A stretch of 64,000 nt of DNA from Pyrus communis. Taxonomy: Eukaryota > Streptophyta > Magnoliopsida > Rosales > Rosaceae. Each line of letters starts with the position of its first letter. The stretch's first letter is position 1. Position numbers and translations under genes: made by a program. The notes under the pieces were generated by a model. It did not search any database, was not told where the DNA came from, and worked only from the letters and a program-made list of their open reading frames with translations. Positions 20,713 to 31,091 of this stretch are shown one piece after another. The stretch lies in assembly GCF_963583255.1 (NCBI RefSeq), contig NC_084805.1, positions 8,114,827-8,178,826 of the forward strand. The letters run 5' to 3'.

Positions 20713-21973
20713 TGTTTGGGCCCAAAATAATATTGTTGGGCCAAGTGTAGGTTTGTGCTCAGCCCAAAGCCGTGTCAGAAGCACTATGGGCTGTCTGGTG
20801 ATTCCGGGCCATTCAGCAGGGATGGTCAAGTCCTATCACAAGAAGGAGTAGTTCAGATAAGAAAATGGGTCGAGGAAGTCCTAGTGCAATTAGGATTCTC
20901 GACCAACAACGAATAAAGCCCTAATAAGGGGTGAGTTCAAAGTCCTAGTGAGAGTAGGATTGTTCGAAGCAAAGTTGGAACAAAACAAGGAATCCCAGTC
21001 TGGATATGAATTTAATTTAATCTAAAGGAGTTGGTGCTATAAATACAAGACATCATACAACGAAAGCGAGGACCCCCAATTCAACACACAACTGCCCTAT
21101 GCAAAACCTCTCAAACATCTTGAGATTTTTTTTTTTCTTTTTCTCGCCGACACATCTTCAGTTTGGATAAACAGCGTTGTGAAGGCAACTGGCGAACACC
21201 TTCAGTTTGGATAAACAGCACTATTGTCGTAGAATCAACCGACCGAGAGGCACCTTCAGTTTGGATAAACAGCACTGCGTCGAGGCCGACTGGTTACCTA
21301 TCCAAGTCTCGGTCGAGAAGGGTTTTCGAACCCTTATTGGTGGCAAAGGTCATCTTATTAGCCTTCTCGGCGAAGTAAGGTGTTACGAGTTACGACATTC
21401 GGCGCATTGAACGCCGAGTGGTTTTATGATTAGATACTCACAAGTGAGTTTTAGATTTCGGCATTCTGACGGCCGAACCACATTCACCATCAAGACATAC
21501 ATCACCTTTGAATACTTGTGTTCGTACAGTCCGATGTCGATTCGACGTGCTTATACTCTTACAAATATAATCACTATGACCGAATCCGGCGCTGATGATT
21601 TGTGAACTTCATAGAACAAGTAGCCTTGTCTTCAGGCTCGAGAATCCAAAGGCCTGGATTTGTTCCTTCCTCGGCCGCAGTCGCAAGATAAAGAAGTCAG
21701 CAACGCGCTCAACGCAACATCAACAAATTTTACTCATCGGCCGAGCTCGGCCAACGAGTTGGCACGCCGTGCATTCAACCGAAGGACATAATTAGCTTAT
21801 TAGTTACTCGGCCTGCGCGCCACGAAAGCTTTGTAATTTTTGAGGTCAACAGCTCTCTAGATCCCATAAGTTTCCTCCCATTCAACTGTAATCCTTTTTT
21901 AGTCCACATATATTTTATCATCATCAATAAAATTAATTAGTTTGTAAAAGGAATTTATATTCATCAATCTACA
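20713..21973 (+). repeat. Probable 3' LTR of the Tat-like element
   Basis: Starts TGTTTGGGCCC directly after a purine tract and ends near CAATCTACA, giving a TG...CA unit of about 1.26 kb. It contains a plus-strand TATA box (ctataaata, about 21033-21041) and an AATAAA signal (about 21926). No second copy is in the window, because the 5' half of the element is missing, so the borders are estimates. Confidence 0.55.
21156..21273. repeat. Three spaced 20-bp direct repeats in the LTR leader
   Basis: cttcagtttggataaacagc occurs at 21156, 21200 and 21254, with unrelated 24- and 34-bp spacers. All lie downstream of the TATA box, so they would be in the transcript leader. Confidence 0.85.
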
Positions 21974-22581
21974 AAGGGCACCATTTCAAATTTCGCCCTA
22001 GGCATTTGAACGGCCCTGCTCAACATGATTTCATGATTTCAACAATACATTTTTGAAGATCCATTTTAAAAGATCTTGAAGAAGGAAAAAAATCGTGAAA
22101 GCCATTTGGTTTTTATATATCATAACAACTTCACTATGTAGACCAATTTTTTTTAATTTATTATTATTATTAAGGGGAGGTGGAAGGATTCGAAACTATT
22201 ACAATAACTAGGGATGCATGAGTGGAAACCCAACACCCCTATTCACTAGAATATTCAACTACATGTTAATGAACAATTATAATTAGGTGGCTAATTCACT
22301 TTTTATTTTGGGTGGTTTTACATAAAGACAAACTTTGGCGTAGGCCTAATACGTAGTATTACGATCTAGCTAATGGTATTTTTTTCACTTATAAGTAAAA
22401 AGTTTCAAGTTCGATTTCCGTAGATAGTGAGTTTCATATCACATTGTTACATTCAGTTGTGTGGCTTAGTGCAATTTGATTTTTATCATAACCTATTTGG
22501 TGTCTTTAATGAACGATTATAATTTTTTTAATACAAGCGATATTATTACTTTTAATTTACACTAGGGCTAGAGAGGAGAAA
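21974..22581. other. Intergenic, possible degenerate SINE-like sequence
   Basis: AT-rich with no gene. At about 22370-22455 a stretch with aagttcgatttcc resembles the B-box part of tRNA-derived plant SINEs, but no A box or tail is clear. Confidence 0.3.
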
Positions 22582-24755
22582 TGACACACCCTGATCGAGA
22601 TCAGGGCATGTTAGCCGTCACGTGGAAGTGATGTAACCATGTGCACAGTGCGGAAGCTAAGAAATAATAATAAAAGTATGAATAAATAAAAACCAAGCTA
22701 TACACTGCGTAAATAACATACATGTGCAAGCGTAAGTGTGAAAAACAATGTTCAGAGCACGGAAGACCTAGTGCAGTCCGGGAGAAACAACACTAAATAA
22801 ACACACCCAAAGGTGGTCCTACACTGGTGATAATCTGTCAGATAAACCGAGAAATCCTCTGGAAAGCCACCAAAAGCGCTATCCAAACTAGAACCTGGAG
22901 GGGCGCAAAACAGCAAGCGTGAGTGGGCAAAAACAAAGCTTTTCAAAATCATTTCAATAACAAAGTTCTAACCCCTCGCCGTAAAACCTGTATACTTCCC
23001 AGAAAAATAGAATATACACATAATATAGAAAACATGCTCACAAAATATACCATGTCGTATGCCTCTAAATAGAATGCAAATGCTCAGGTAATGTCAATCA
23101 AAGCCATGTAATCTGTCAGCCGGAGTCACCTAACGTGACCTGTACGGCTGAATCTAGAGCTCAAATCTCCAACTCACTAACTACACCTGCACAAGAGTCG
23201 GAACCACCTAAAGTGGTCTGTACGACAGGACTGGGTGTAAATAAGTACGCTCAAGTGCTACGATCACGTGAAGACTGGGCGAATAACCGCAGGTCACCTA
23301 CGAGTCGGAACCACCTAAAGTGGTCTGTACGACATGACTGTGCACCTAACTTGGATCCAAGATGAGCGTGTGGTGCGGGAGGTGAACATCACGTGAAGGA
23401 CTGTGCTCAACTCTGGGTAGGAGCATTAACACCGGGGGTGCAGGTTATGAGCTCTCTATGCATCTCATATCACCACTAAGCATAAACATAAACCATAACT
23501 TACCTGGCACTTACATGTGCGTCCGCAGCACTATATATATGTATATATGCAACTAATAATGCATAATTAAACGGGCAAACATAATGCATGGCATACAAAC
23601 GTATAAACGTTTCATTTCACTTTCTGGGAAAAACACAAGTATATAGGTATATACGGCAAACCAAAAGCCCACTCACTGGTATGTAGAAGGGTTGTAACCC
23701 CCTTGCCTCGAGTGACTGCACTCGTCCTCGGGATAGGTCTCACCTATATGCGAAACAACTATAAAAACGTTAATTTTAAAGCACATAACCAACATTACGA
23801 AATAACTTCTCATACAATGCTTAAATGGGGTGTGTGAATATACAACGTGATCTACTCAACCTCACGAACATCCCCATATTTTTAAAATAATTTTCTGACA
23901 CCGCACGCGCCCCCACGCGCCGGCCAAGGCACGGCCACACGAGCCGCCCATGTGCAAGCATGTGCCTGGCACACTGATAGCGTCAATTAACGCCGTCAGG
24001 AATATTCCGTTAAGTCTAACAAATTCCGTTAACGCCGTTAGGAATATTCCATCGAAACTAACGGAATATTCCGTCATCTTCTCCGGCCAAACTCCGGCGC
24101 CATCGTCGTCGCTGGAAAATCGGGAAAACTTCCAAACTTCGTATCTCACTCGTTTTTCACCCAAATTTCACGAAATTGGTACCAAAATGAAGCTTACAAC
24201 TAGAGGAACAAATTCTTACCACTTTCAAGCACTATAACCAACGGAATCTCGTCGGGAAAACTCCACCAAATCCGGCCAAACCTGCAACTCACAATCCCGA
24301 CGTCCAAAACCTTCAAACGAACCACCCCGAGCCTCCTAAGGACCTCACCAAGCTTCCTACAAGCTTGAAATTCCCAAAAATACAAGAATCAACGTGTGCA
24401 TGAACAGTACCCCGATTTACACCTCTCGGGTTCGACGTGAAAATGAAGGTTCCCTTACCTGAAATGGGTATGGTTGAACTCCTAAGGACCCCTTGAGCAC
24501 AAATATGTAGTTTGTTTCCTCGATCCATAACATTTCCAATGGTTTTGGTGTTGTCCGTACGAAGAAGATAGGAAAGGGAGAGAGAGAGGGACATATACGG
24601 GACAGGGCAGAGAGAGAGGAATGAGTGTGGGTGTGTGTGGGGTCCAAAATCAAGCAACCAAATTCCAAAAACGACCACACAACAAAACAAACATACTAGG
24701 GGCAAAATCATCATTTCACCCCTACGGTACGAAAAGTCCGGGACAGACTATCACA
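22582..24755. repeat. LTR-like dispersed repeat, copy A (about 2.17 kb)
   Basis: Starts TGACACACCCTGATCGAG and ends GACTATCACA (TG...CA). It shares long collinear blocks with 55300-57650 and 58141-60010 in the same orientation: the start, the phrase gggcgcaaaacag followed by gggcaaaaacaaag, a hairpin region, the palindrome CTTGGATCCAAG (23350-23361) and GGAATATTCC motifs. It has no credible ORF. Size, ends and dispersal suggest a solo LTR of a Ty3/gypsy element; no target duplication was found, so this stays an inference. Confidence 0.6.
23117..23333. other. Three related hairpins in copy A
   Basis: Hairpins at 23117-23150, 23197-23226 and 23304-23333. Each has an outer stem (CAGCCG/CGGCTG or GTCG/CGAC), a GA bulge on the 5' side, a 5-bp inner stem (GTCAC/GTGAC or ACCAC/GTGGT), a 5-base loop CTAAM and a CTGTA bulge on the 3' side. 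Confidence 0.8.
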
Positions 24756-26185
24756 AAAAGAGTTGAAGAGGAAAATCCTAACCACCAGTACAATTATAAT
24801 TAGGTGATACTTTATTTTCAATATAGACCTTTTTTATAATAGAAAATTAGATATGAACCCACAAAGCATTGACATGTTTTAGGAAAAACCCTCAAATCAA
24901 ATTTAAAACTTTGACCATTCTCCATCCCTATCCCTATCCCTATCCCTATTGAGGAACAAATTCCCCACCCTGCCCCATTACCAAAAATTAAAATTAAAAC
25001 ATTTTCTATAACATAAACTTAGACTATAAGAATAATCATAATAGCAAATTTGATCACCAAAAAGAGCTTAATCAAGTCCACAAAACATTTTTTAATGTGA
25101 AAAAGTTGCAAGCAAGCCACATTTTTATTTTTTTTATAACATATATAATTTTGAATATCATTTATATACAAGATTAATATGTATTCCAAACAGGGGCGGT
25201 TTTGGGTCAAACACCATACCCGAAAGTTTCCCCAAACCAGTCTCTATTTCCGGTTTTTATCCTTGATGCCTAGAGCAAAGCCCCACAGACACCCAAAACT
25301 TTTGGGGGAAAATTACCATCCCGAACATATACGTATTGTCTATGCGTGTGCTTTTGAAAGAAACAAGTAGCCACAATGGCTGGTTTCAATCGATTATATC
25401 CCTCGTCATATCCATCACATAAGGTTTGTGGTATCTCTTTTCTTCTTGTCAGTATGGTTTATTTCAGAGGATGCTATTGAAGAGGATGTCTTTTTTATGC
25501 GGATGACATTTTATCGCAGTGGCAGAAAATAGTTATGTATATGCACTCTAATGCAGATTCAATCTTCAACGATGACTCTCCATTTTACAATTAACAATTT
25601 AACTTACTAACACTATTGTTTGTAATAAAAAAATTATGTTTTTTATTTTTCGTTTTTCTTCAAATAAGACCTGATAAACTTTGACTCTGGTTTCACTTTA
25701 GTATGCAAAATTTTATTTGTACCAATTTAGTACCTCGATTTATTTTTGTGTCTCACTAATGGTTAATGCAATCTTAATTAAATATTGATGCTTAACAGAA
25801 CAGTTCCGTCAGTTAATTTTTTTTTCTTATACTTTAAAATTTAAGGAAACAAAATAAATCCTAAAAGGGCTATCATTGTCATTAAAAAATGTTAAAAAGT
25901 CTTGAGTACATTAATTAAATATTTTAGTTTATGAAGAACTTCCCTCAATTTCAATTGTAAGAACAAGAACCATTAATCGGTGCAAACCAAAATAAAGACA
26001 TTAAATCGGTACATGCTACAGTTTACAAAAACAAAATTAATTCGAAGAAATAGGACTCATTCTTCATGGCCAGATGAGAGGTGTTAAAATGGAACTAAAC
26101 AAATTAAAGGTACATTATTCATATGCAAGAGTACGACCAAAAACATCTATGTGTGTATGTATATATATATGCGTATCATTAGGTG
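24756..26185. other. Intergenic; short (CCCTAT)4 run
   Basis: AT-rich with no supported gene. (CCCTAT)4 at about 24925-24948 is a simple repeat. At 25376-25423 there is a short ATG-led open stretch (MAGFNRLYPSSYPSHK) followed by a GT; it may be a stray first exon, but I could not connect it to a second exon in frame. Confidence 0.4.
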
Positions 26186-26446
26186 TCACCAAGGCACAAA
26201 GCGATCCATAAGCAAACGCACAGTGTCTTCTGAAAGCGAAGAAGAGTCCAAGTCCCTCTGGATCTGAACCATCCTGCTGCTCTCCTTTCTTGCTTCCTTA
26301 AACTCTTGTTGTTCTTGTTGTTGCTGTTCAACTTCATCCCCGTCTCCTTGTTTGGCTTTCGATGACAACACCAATCGCTTCTTAGCCCCTACCTTTTCTT
26401 TCAGCTTACCCAGCTCGCTCATCCAGACCTCTACCATTGCAGCCAT
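26186..26446 (-). CDS. Small uncharacterised plant protein (86 aa)
   Basis: I chose the ATG at 26446 (MAAMVEVWMSELGKLKEKV). A longer ORF starts at 26515, but those 23 residues fall in the likely 5' leader: a TATA box lies at 26552-26559, placing the start site near 26520. The protein has an amphipathic N-terminal helix, a basic patch (GAKKRLVLSSK), a Gln/Glu-rich middle (EVEQQQQEQQEF) and a C-terminus ending SEDTVRLLMDRFVPW. The ending looks like a small conserved family of plant proteins of unknown function; this is recognition, not a search result. It is a single exon with no frameshift and no signal peptide. It is the only small gene in the repeat-rich 22-36 kb stretch that looks real. Confidence 0.6.
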   Translation of the reverse strand: MAAMVEVWMSELGKLKEKVGAKKRLVLSSKAKQGDGDEVEQQQQEQQEFKEARKESSRMVQIQRDLDSSSLSEDTVRLLMDRFVPW

Positions 26447-26551
26447 AATTTTGAAACTACTTGAATACTTGAAATATGGTGTGTAGTTTTCTCTATTGGT
26501 TTTTTGGTTTATCAAAACTTATGAGGAGAGCTGGCTACCATGCCTCTAGGG

Positions 26552-26559
26552 TTTATATA
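26552..26559 (-). promoter_or_regulatory. TATA box of the 86-aa gene
   Basis: The minus strand reads TATATAAA, 105 bp upstream of the chosen ATG at 26446. It supports that start rather than the ATG at 26515. Confidence 0.55.
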
Positions 26560-26814
26560 GAAGAAGAAAAAGTCGTGGCCTTCCTGTGGTTCGGAAGAAA
26601 AATCAGTGTGTGCCGCCACGGCCGTTGGATATGCGGTCGCACACAGGATATAAATTTAGGGATATTCGAGGGGAGAGAGAGAGATAGAGAGAGGAGACGT
26701 GGGGTATAGCGGTTCCAGTGAATGTAAAGCGTCCCCGTGGCGCACGCAACTTGCTTGTTTAGATTGTGGGCGACTTGGCAATTGGTATATTACTATTCCC
26801 TGTTGTTCTAAAAA

Positions 26815-27306
26815 TTTCTATCTGGCGCCGCCTAGACGGTTGATCATCGCTCCGATTAATACCTAGGTGTTTGAAAATCAAGAAAAGGTACCTAGATCTA
26901 TTGAGGCGCCCGCCTAGACCACTTAGACACCTACCTAGCCTATCTAGACCCGCCTAGACACCCACCTAGATCACAACTCACTTAGATAGAAAATAGATAA
27001 CTTTCATATTGCATTTGATTCTTTTTCAATAAATTGTAAGAGACTTGTTGCATACTTAAATGAACACACATTATATCCTTGTTCCCTATGTTTTCATTAT
27101 GTTCCAATACTTCATAATATATATGTCATTCTATTTTATTATTTATGATGAAATTATATATTTTTTAAAGTATAAGCAGACACTTATTTACACGAAATAT
27201 GATAGATTTACTTAATTCTGCTTAGTCCGCTTAGGCGCCCGCCTAGGCCCCGCTTAGGCACTAGGCCCAGCCCGCCGCCCGACTAGCGCCTAGCATCTTT
27301 TAGAAC
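26815..27306. mobile_element. MITE-like element (GTTCTAAAA termini)
   Basis: Begins GTTCTAAAA and ends TTTTAGAAC. GC-rich arms made of ctaggcgcc/gcctagac-type repeats face each other across an AT-rich centre. Length 492 bp, no ORF. I found no clear target duplication. A related single end occurs at 54842. Confidence 0.65.
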
Positions 27307-28615
27307 CTTGCTATTCACCAATAAGATTCCTTTACATATTCATATTTGGTTTTATGTGAATTTTATAATGGTACTGTTATTGTCACTCCAAACGTTACTC
27401 TACACTTCTCTTTATATAAATATTTGTTCGTTTTTATAAATTTAGAGTAAATGATGACTATTTCACGGTGGCAATAAAGTCTTTCTAAATAGTTTATTAA
27501 ACCTGAAATAGGAGGGTAATCACACGGCAGAAAGTAAACATTCTAGGCTAATAAGAAGTTAAGCTTCTATCTTTGTTGTCAACTGATTCTCTAGTGAAAC
27601 TTCCGAGTTATTCCATATGTGAAACCCACGGACAATATGTGCACTATGTGAAATGATATGTGTACCACAAGTGTAGTAAACAAAATTTTTGGATTGCCTA
27701 CTAATCTGTGTCCTTACTATTTTTATTCATATACACGGACAAAACATGCATTTTTTTTTGTATTTTTGCTGAAACAAACAAAATATTCTTTCCCCCTTAC
27801 ACACAGTGTATTATGTGGTCCATAACTAACAAAATAATACTTCCCTTAATAAAATTAGTGTATCTGAAATGACTATTATGACCTTTTCTGTTTAGGGTAT
27901 TTTGTGGTCCGTAACTACAAAAATAATGATTCTCTTATAAAAAATTAAAAAATTAAAAAAAACTAGTATATGGGCACACACAAAGTGTGCGAGAAAATTT
28001 TTTATTTTTGTTTTTGAAATAGAAGGAGAGAGGAAGAGAGTGATAGAGAATCTAAGAGAGGGAATTTTTTTTTTTTTTTAATTAGAGATATGTTAGGATT
28101 ATATGTAAGTGAGGCTTTGAAAAAAAAAACAACAAAATTTGGTTGTGTGAAATTACATTTATGTCCCATATTTCTTATTCATGTTCTGTTATATATATAT
28201 ATTTTTTGGATAAACTTAATATTATACTTATTTAAGTTTACACAAAACTCTTAGTTTTTATTCACTAATAGTTAAAATAAGAGGTCTCTTTTTCTTTTTA
28301 ATCCCAACCACACTCATCCTAAAAATAAATTTACAGTCTTATTTTATAAACAAATCAATAACTCTTAAAATTAAAATCTAAAGTCTAATTTCAATTTATC
28401 AAAAAAATATATATTCTTTTACATTGCCAACTAAGGAATAATAAACTTTGAGTTTTTCCTACTCCGCTTCTTGAAATTTTATATATTTTCTCTTTGTTCT
28501 CTTTAACTTTTTACTAAATTTTTAAACTTTCATATATTTTGTTCACCAAATTCCCAATCCATTCTTCTCATTTTTGTTCGAAAATTCCCAATCTATCTTG
28601 TATTGACTTGAAGTG
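27307..28615. other. AT-rich intergenic, nothing recognised
   Basis: Low-complexity AT-rich sequence with homopolymer runs and an agagag-rich segment near 28020-28060. No ORF, RNA or repeat terminus could be supported. Confidence 0.5.
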
Positions 28616-28782
28616 ATGCTAGAGATAGCATCTACTTGAGCTATATTTTGAGACCACATGATTATATAACAGTTAGTGGTTGGATTACTTCTTTAAATCA
28701 GTAAAAAAAGGAATCTAATCATCAATGGGGTCACATTATATGGTCTCCAAAATATGGTCTACAAACATAGTATCCCTAGCAT
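28616..28782. mobile_element. MITE with about 45-bp imperfect inverted ends (167 bp)
   Basis: Begins ATGCTAGAGATA and ends TATCCCTAGCAT. The inverted match continues inward through ATATTTTG and GAGACCA for about 45 bp per arm with mismatches. No ORF. Confidence 0.6.
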
Positions 28783-29368
28783 TTTTTATTGACTTGATAT
28801 TGAAAGGTTAATTTCTCTTAATCCTATTTAATTTTGTATTAATTACTTTGTATATTGACTTGAGAATGGAAGGTTAACTTCAACATAGAAAAAACATTTA
28901 TAGCCTCAAAAAATTGAATTATCTCACAACTCCAAGCATATATTATACTCTCTTGTAAATACTAAATATACAGGAAATTGTTATGGGCACTCCATCTTAT
29001 TTTAACTCCTGCAAGCGTATTTTTCTTTCTAAATATAGAAAGTTTGGAGTTCAAAACGAGAATTTTGAAGTGCCAATTACAATTCTCTTTATTTAATCTT
29101 TTAACATTGATGTGAGACCCCTCCTCACCTAAATCCTGGCTCTGCCACTGACCATAACTCCATTAGGTTTTCCATCTAAAATAAGTCACGTCCCTTGCAC
29201 ACGACTTATTTTCAAGGTTATTTTGAACACTTCAACTCCCTACTCCGCTCCCCTTTAAGATTATTCTATACATTTCAAGGTTATTTCGGACATCTCAATG
29301 CCCTCTTTTTTTTAATGAACATGATTAGTCATGATGAATTTTCAAAGTTTGCAATTAGTTAAACTCTA
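28783..29368. other. Intergenic, nothing recognised
   Basis: AT-rich sequence without a supported gene or repeat border. Confidence 0.5.
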
Positions 29369-29650
29369 TGTAACATCCCACATTGCCCAAGGGAGTGGAT
29401 CCTATAAGCCTTATATGTATATTCTCATCTCTACCTAGCACGAGGCCTTTTGGGAGCTCACTGGTTTCGGGTTCCGTAGGAACTCCGAAGTTAAGTAAGT
29501 AAGGGGCGAGAGCATTCCCAAGATGGGTGACCCACTGGGAAGTTCTCGTGTGAGTTCCCACTTACAAAACTGTGAGGGCACGATCAGGGTCCAAAGCAGA
29601 CAATATAGTGCTACGGTGGAGTCGAGCCTGGGATGTAATGGGGGCCCAAT
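29369..29650 (+). mobile_element. Cassandra-type solo LTR carrying a 5S rRNA-like segment
   Basis: Starts TGTAACATCCCACATTGCCC, a typical Cassandra LTR start. Positions about 29436-29561 match the body of 5S rRNA: aactccgaagttaag (29481-29495, A-box/intermediate region) and gatgggtgaccc (29522-29533, C-box) followed by ctgggaagttctcgtg. Cassandra elements are non-autonomous terminal-repeat retrotransposons whose LTRs carry an RNA polymerase III 5S promoter. Only one LTR is present and the 3' border (about 29650) is approximate. Confidence 0.88.
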
Positions 29651-29872
29651 CTATCCCTAAATTTACGTTTTTATTTATTTTAATCAAGGGAATGGAAGAA
29701 AATGCCCTAGAGGCATAGACTTTGACTTCCGTGGAACATCGTTTAGAGAAACGTATGACTTATTCCTTTAGCACATTTATGTAGTACTCGTTGGTACGAA
29801 CACATTCTATGTTAGTGAGCCTAATGTACTTTTTTACTAGTTTGCTATTGGAACCAAATTCACGCACCATCG

Positions 29873-30456
29873 TGTGTAGAAGAGATGCACTAACTCGAAT
29901 ACCAGTAAAAGAACAAACGATCGTAAGATCACTTTGTCACTAGTGGGGTACAGGGCAAGGTTTTTCTAACGGTCAAGTTAGTAAGCAGTTTATAAGACTC
30001 AAGCAGCTAGCAAGAGAATAGAGTATGTGATAGTTGTGCTACTAGAGATGAACCCTAGAAGGGTGTATTTATAATAGTTGAGAGAAACTCCCCTTAGGAT
30101 ATAGAATCCGTGTAAAGTAGAAAATCCCATAAGATATCTAGGAATAGATATTGCATACTTTTAGGAGCGATTATTTATGGCACACGTCAATTCCTAGATT
30201 GAAGGAATTTCCATGAAGATAAAAAAAATATTTTATCCATGGTCAAATTAGGTTTCCATATCTTGCAGAACAAGAATGATCAATCTCAGTGAAATCAGCG
30301 GACTTCGCCTATCATTCCGGAACACAAGATGTGGTGGCATTGTTGCTGTATCAATACAGCTTAGTCTGATAGGAGTTATTGAGTCCATAATCGGAATTTT
30401 GAGGTATTCATATTTCGACCTGTCTTACTCTGGCCCTAGAAAATCATGGTCCTGCA
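29873..30456 (-). repeat. 3' LTR of the old element
   Basis: Collinear with 33571-34158; shared blocks include ggtcaagttagtaagcag-like and gaaaatcatggtcc. Borders set by where similarity stops. Confidence 0.6.
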
Positions 30457-31091
30457 ATTTTTCGTAACTATGTATCTGAAAACATTGTTCCGCTTGAGGA
30501 TGGATAGTTATCCAAAAACCATGTCTTTCAGAGTAAATAAGAATATATACTATTTAAAGTTATACTAACACGTGGTAGCCTTACTTCATAATCGTTGCAA
30601 GGTAATTCTCGATTTAGGCGTATGCTCTTGATAATCGTGCCATAAATATTGCAATGATGAGGATGTCTTAGTTGCGTGCGTGCGAGAAATAAGGTACTGT
30701 TTTTTACGTTTCCAATTAATTATGGCCATCAATTTCGTAGATCTCGATGCATGACGATTTGGATTCCACGGTAAGATGACTCCAAAATATCTTTTATAAA
30801 TTTTTTCAGATTTCTTCTTTATTTCCTTCACATTTCCAAGCGCTAAAGCCTCCACTTTTATTCTGAAATTTCAACATAAACTTCTTGCGTGAAATCCTCA
30901 CCTTCAATTTCTTTTCCCAAACTTTTCAAATCGAGAAATATCTTCTTCCAATGTTCTTCCTACTCCTGCTGCCAATTATTACTCTCAAAGTGCAAAGCAA
31001 GGGAGATGACTAAGTTTCCATTTGACCTCGCCAAGATTTCCTAAACTATTGTAAGGTCTGGTGGGAAGCTAGACATATTACCTAGGCAGCA

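Noticed and set aside
24925..24948. Interstitial telomeric repeat
   Set aside because: The unit is CCCTAT (four copies), not the plant telomere unit CCCTAAA.
29436..29561. A functional 5S rRNA gene
   Set aside because: The 5S-like segment is embedded in a Cassandra-type LTR and differs from 5S rRNA at many positions outside the internal boxes.
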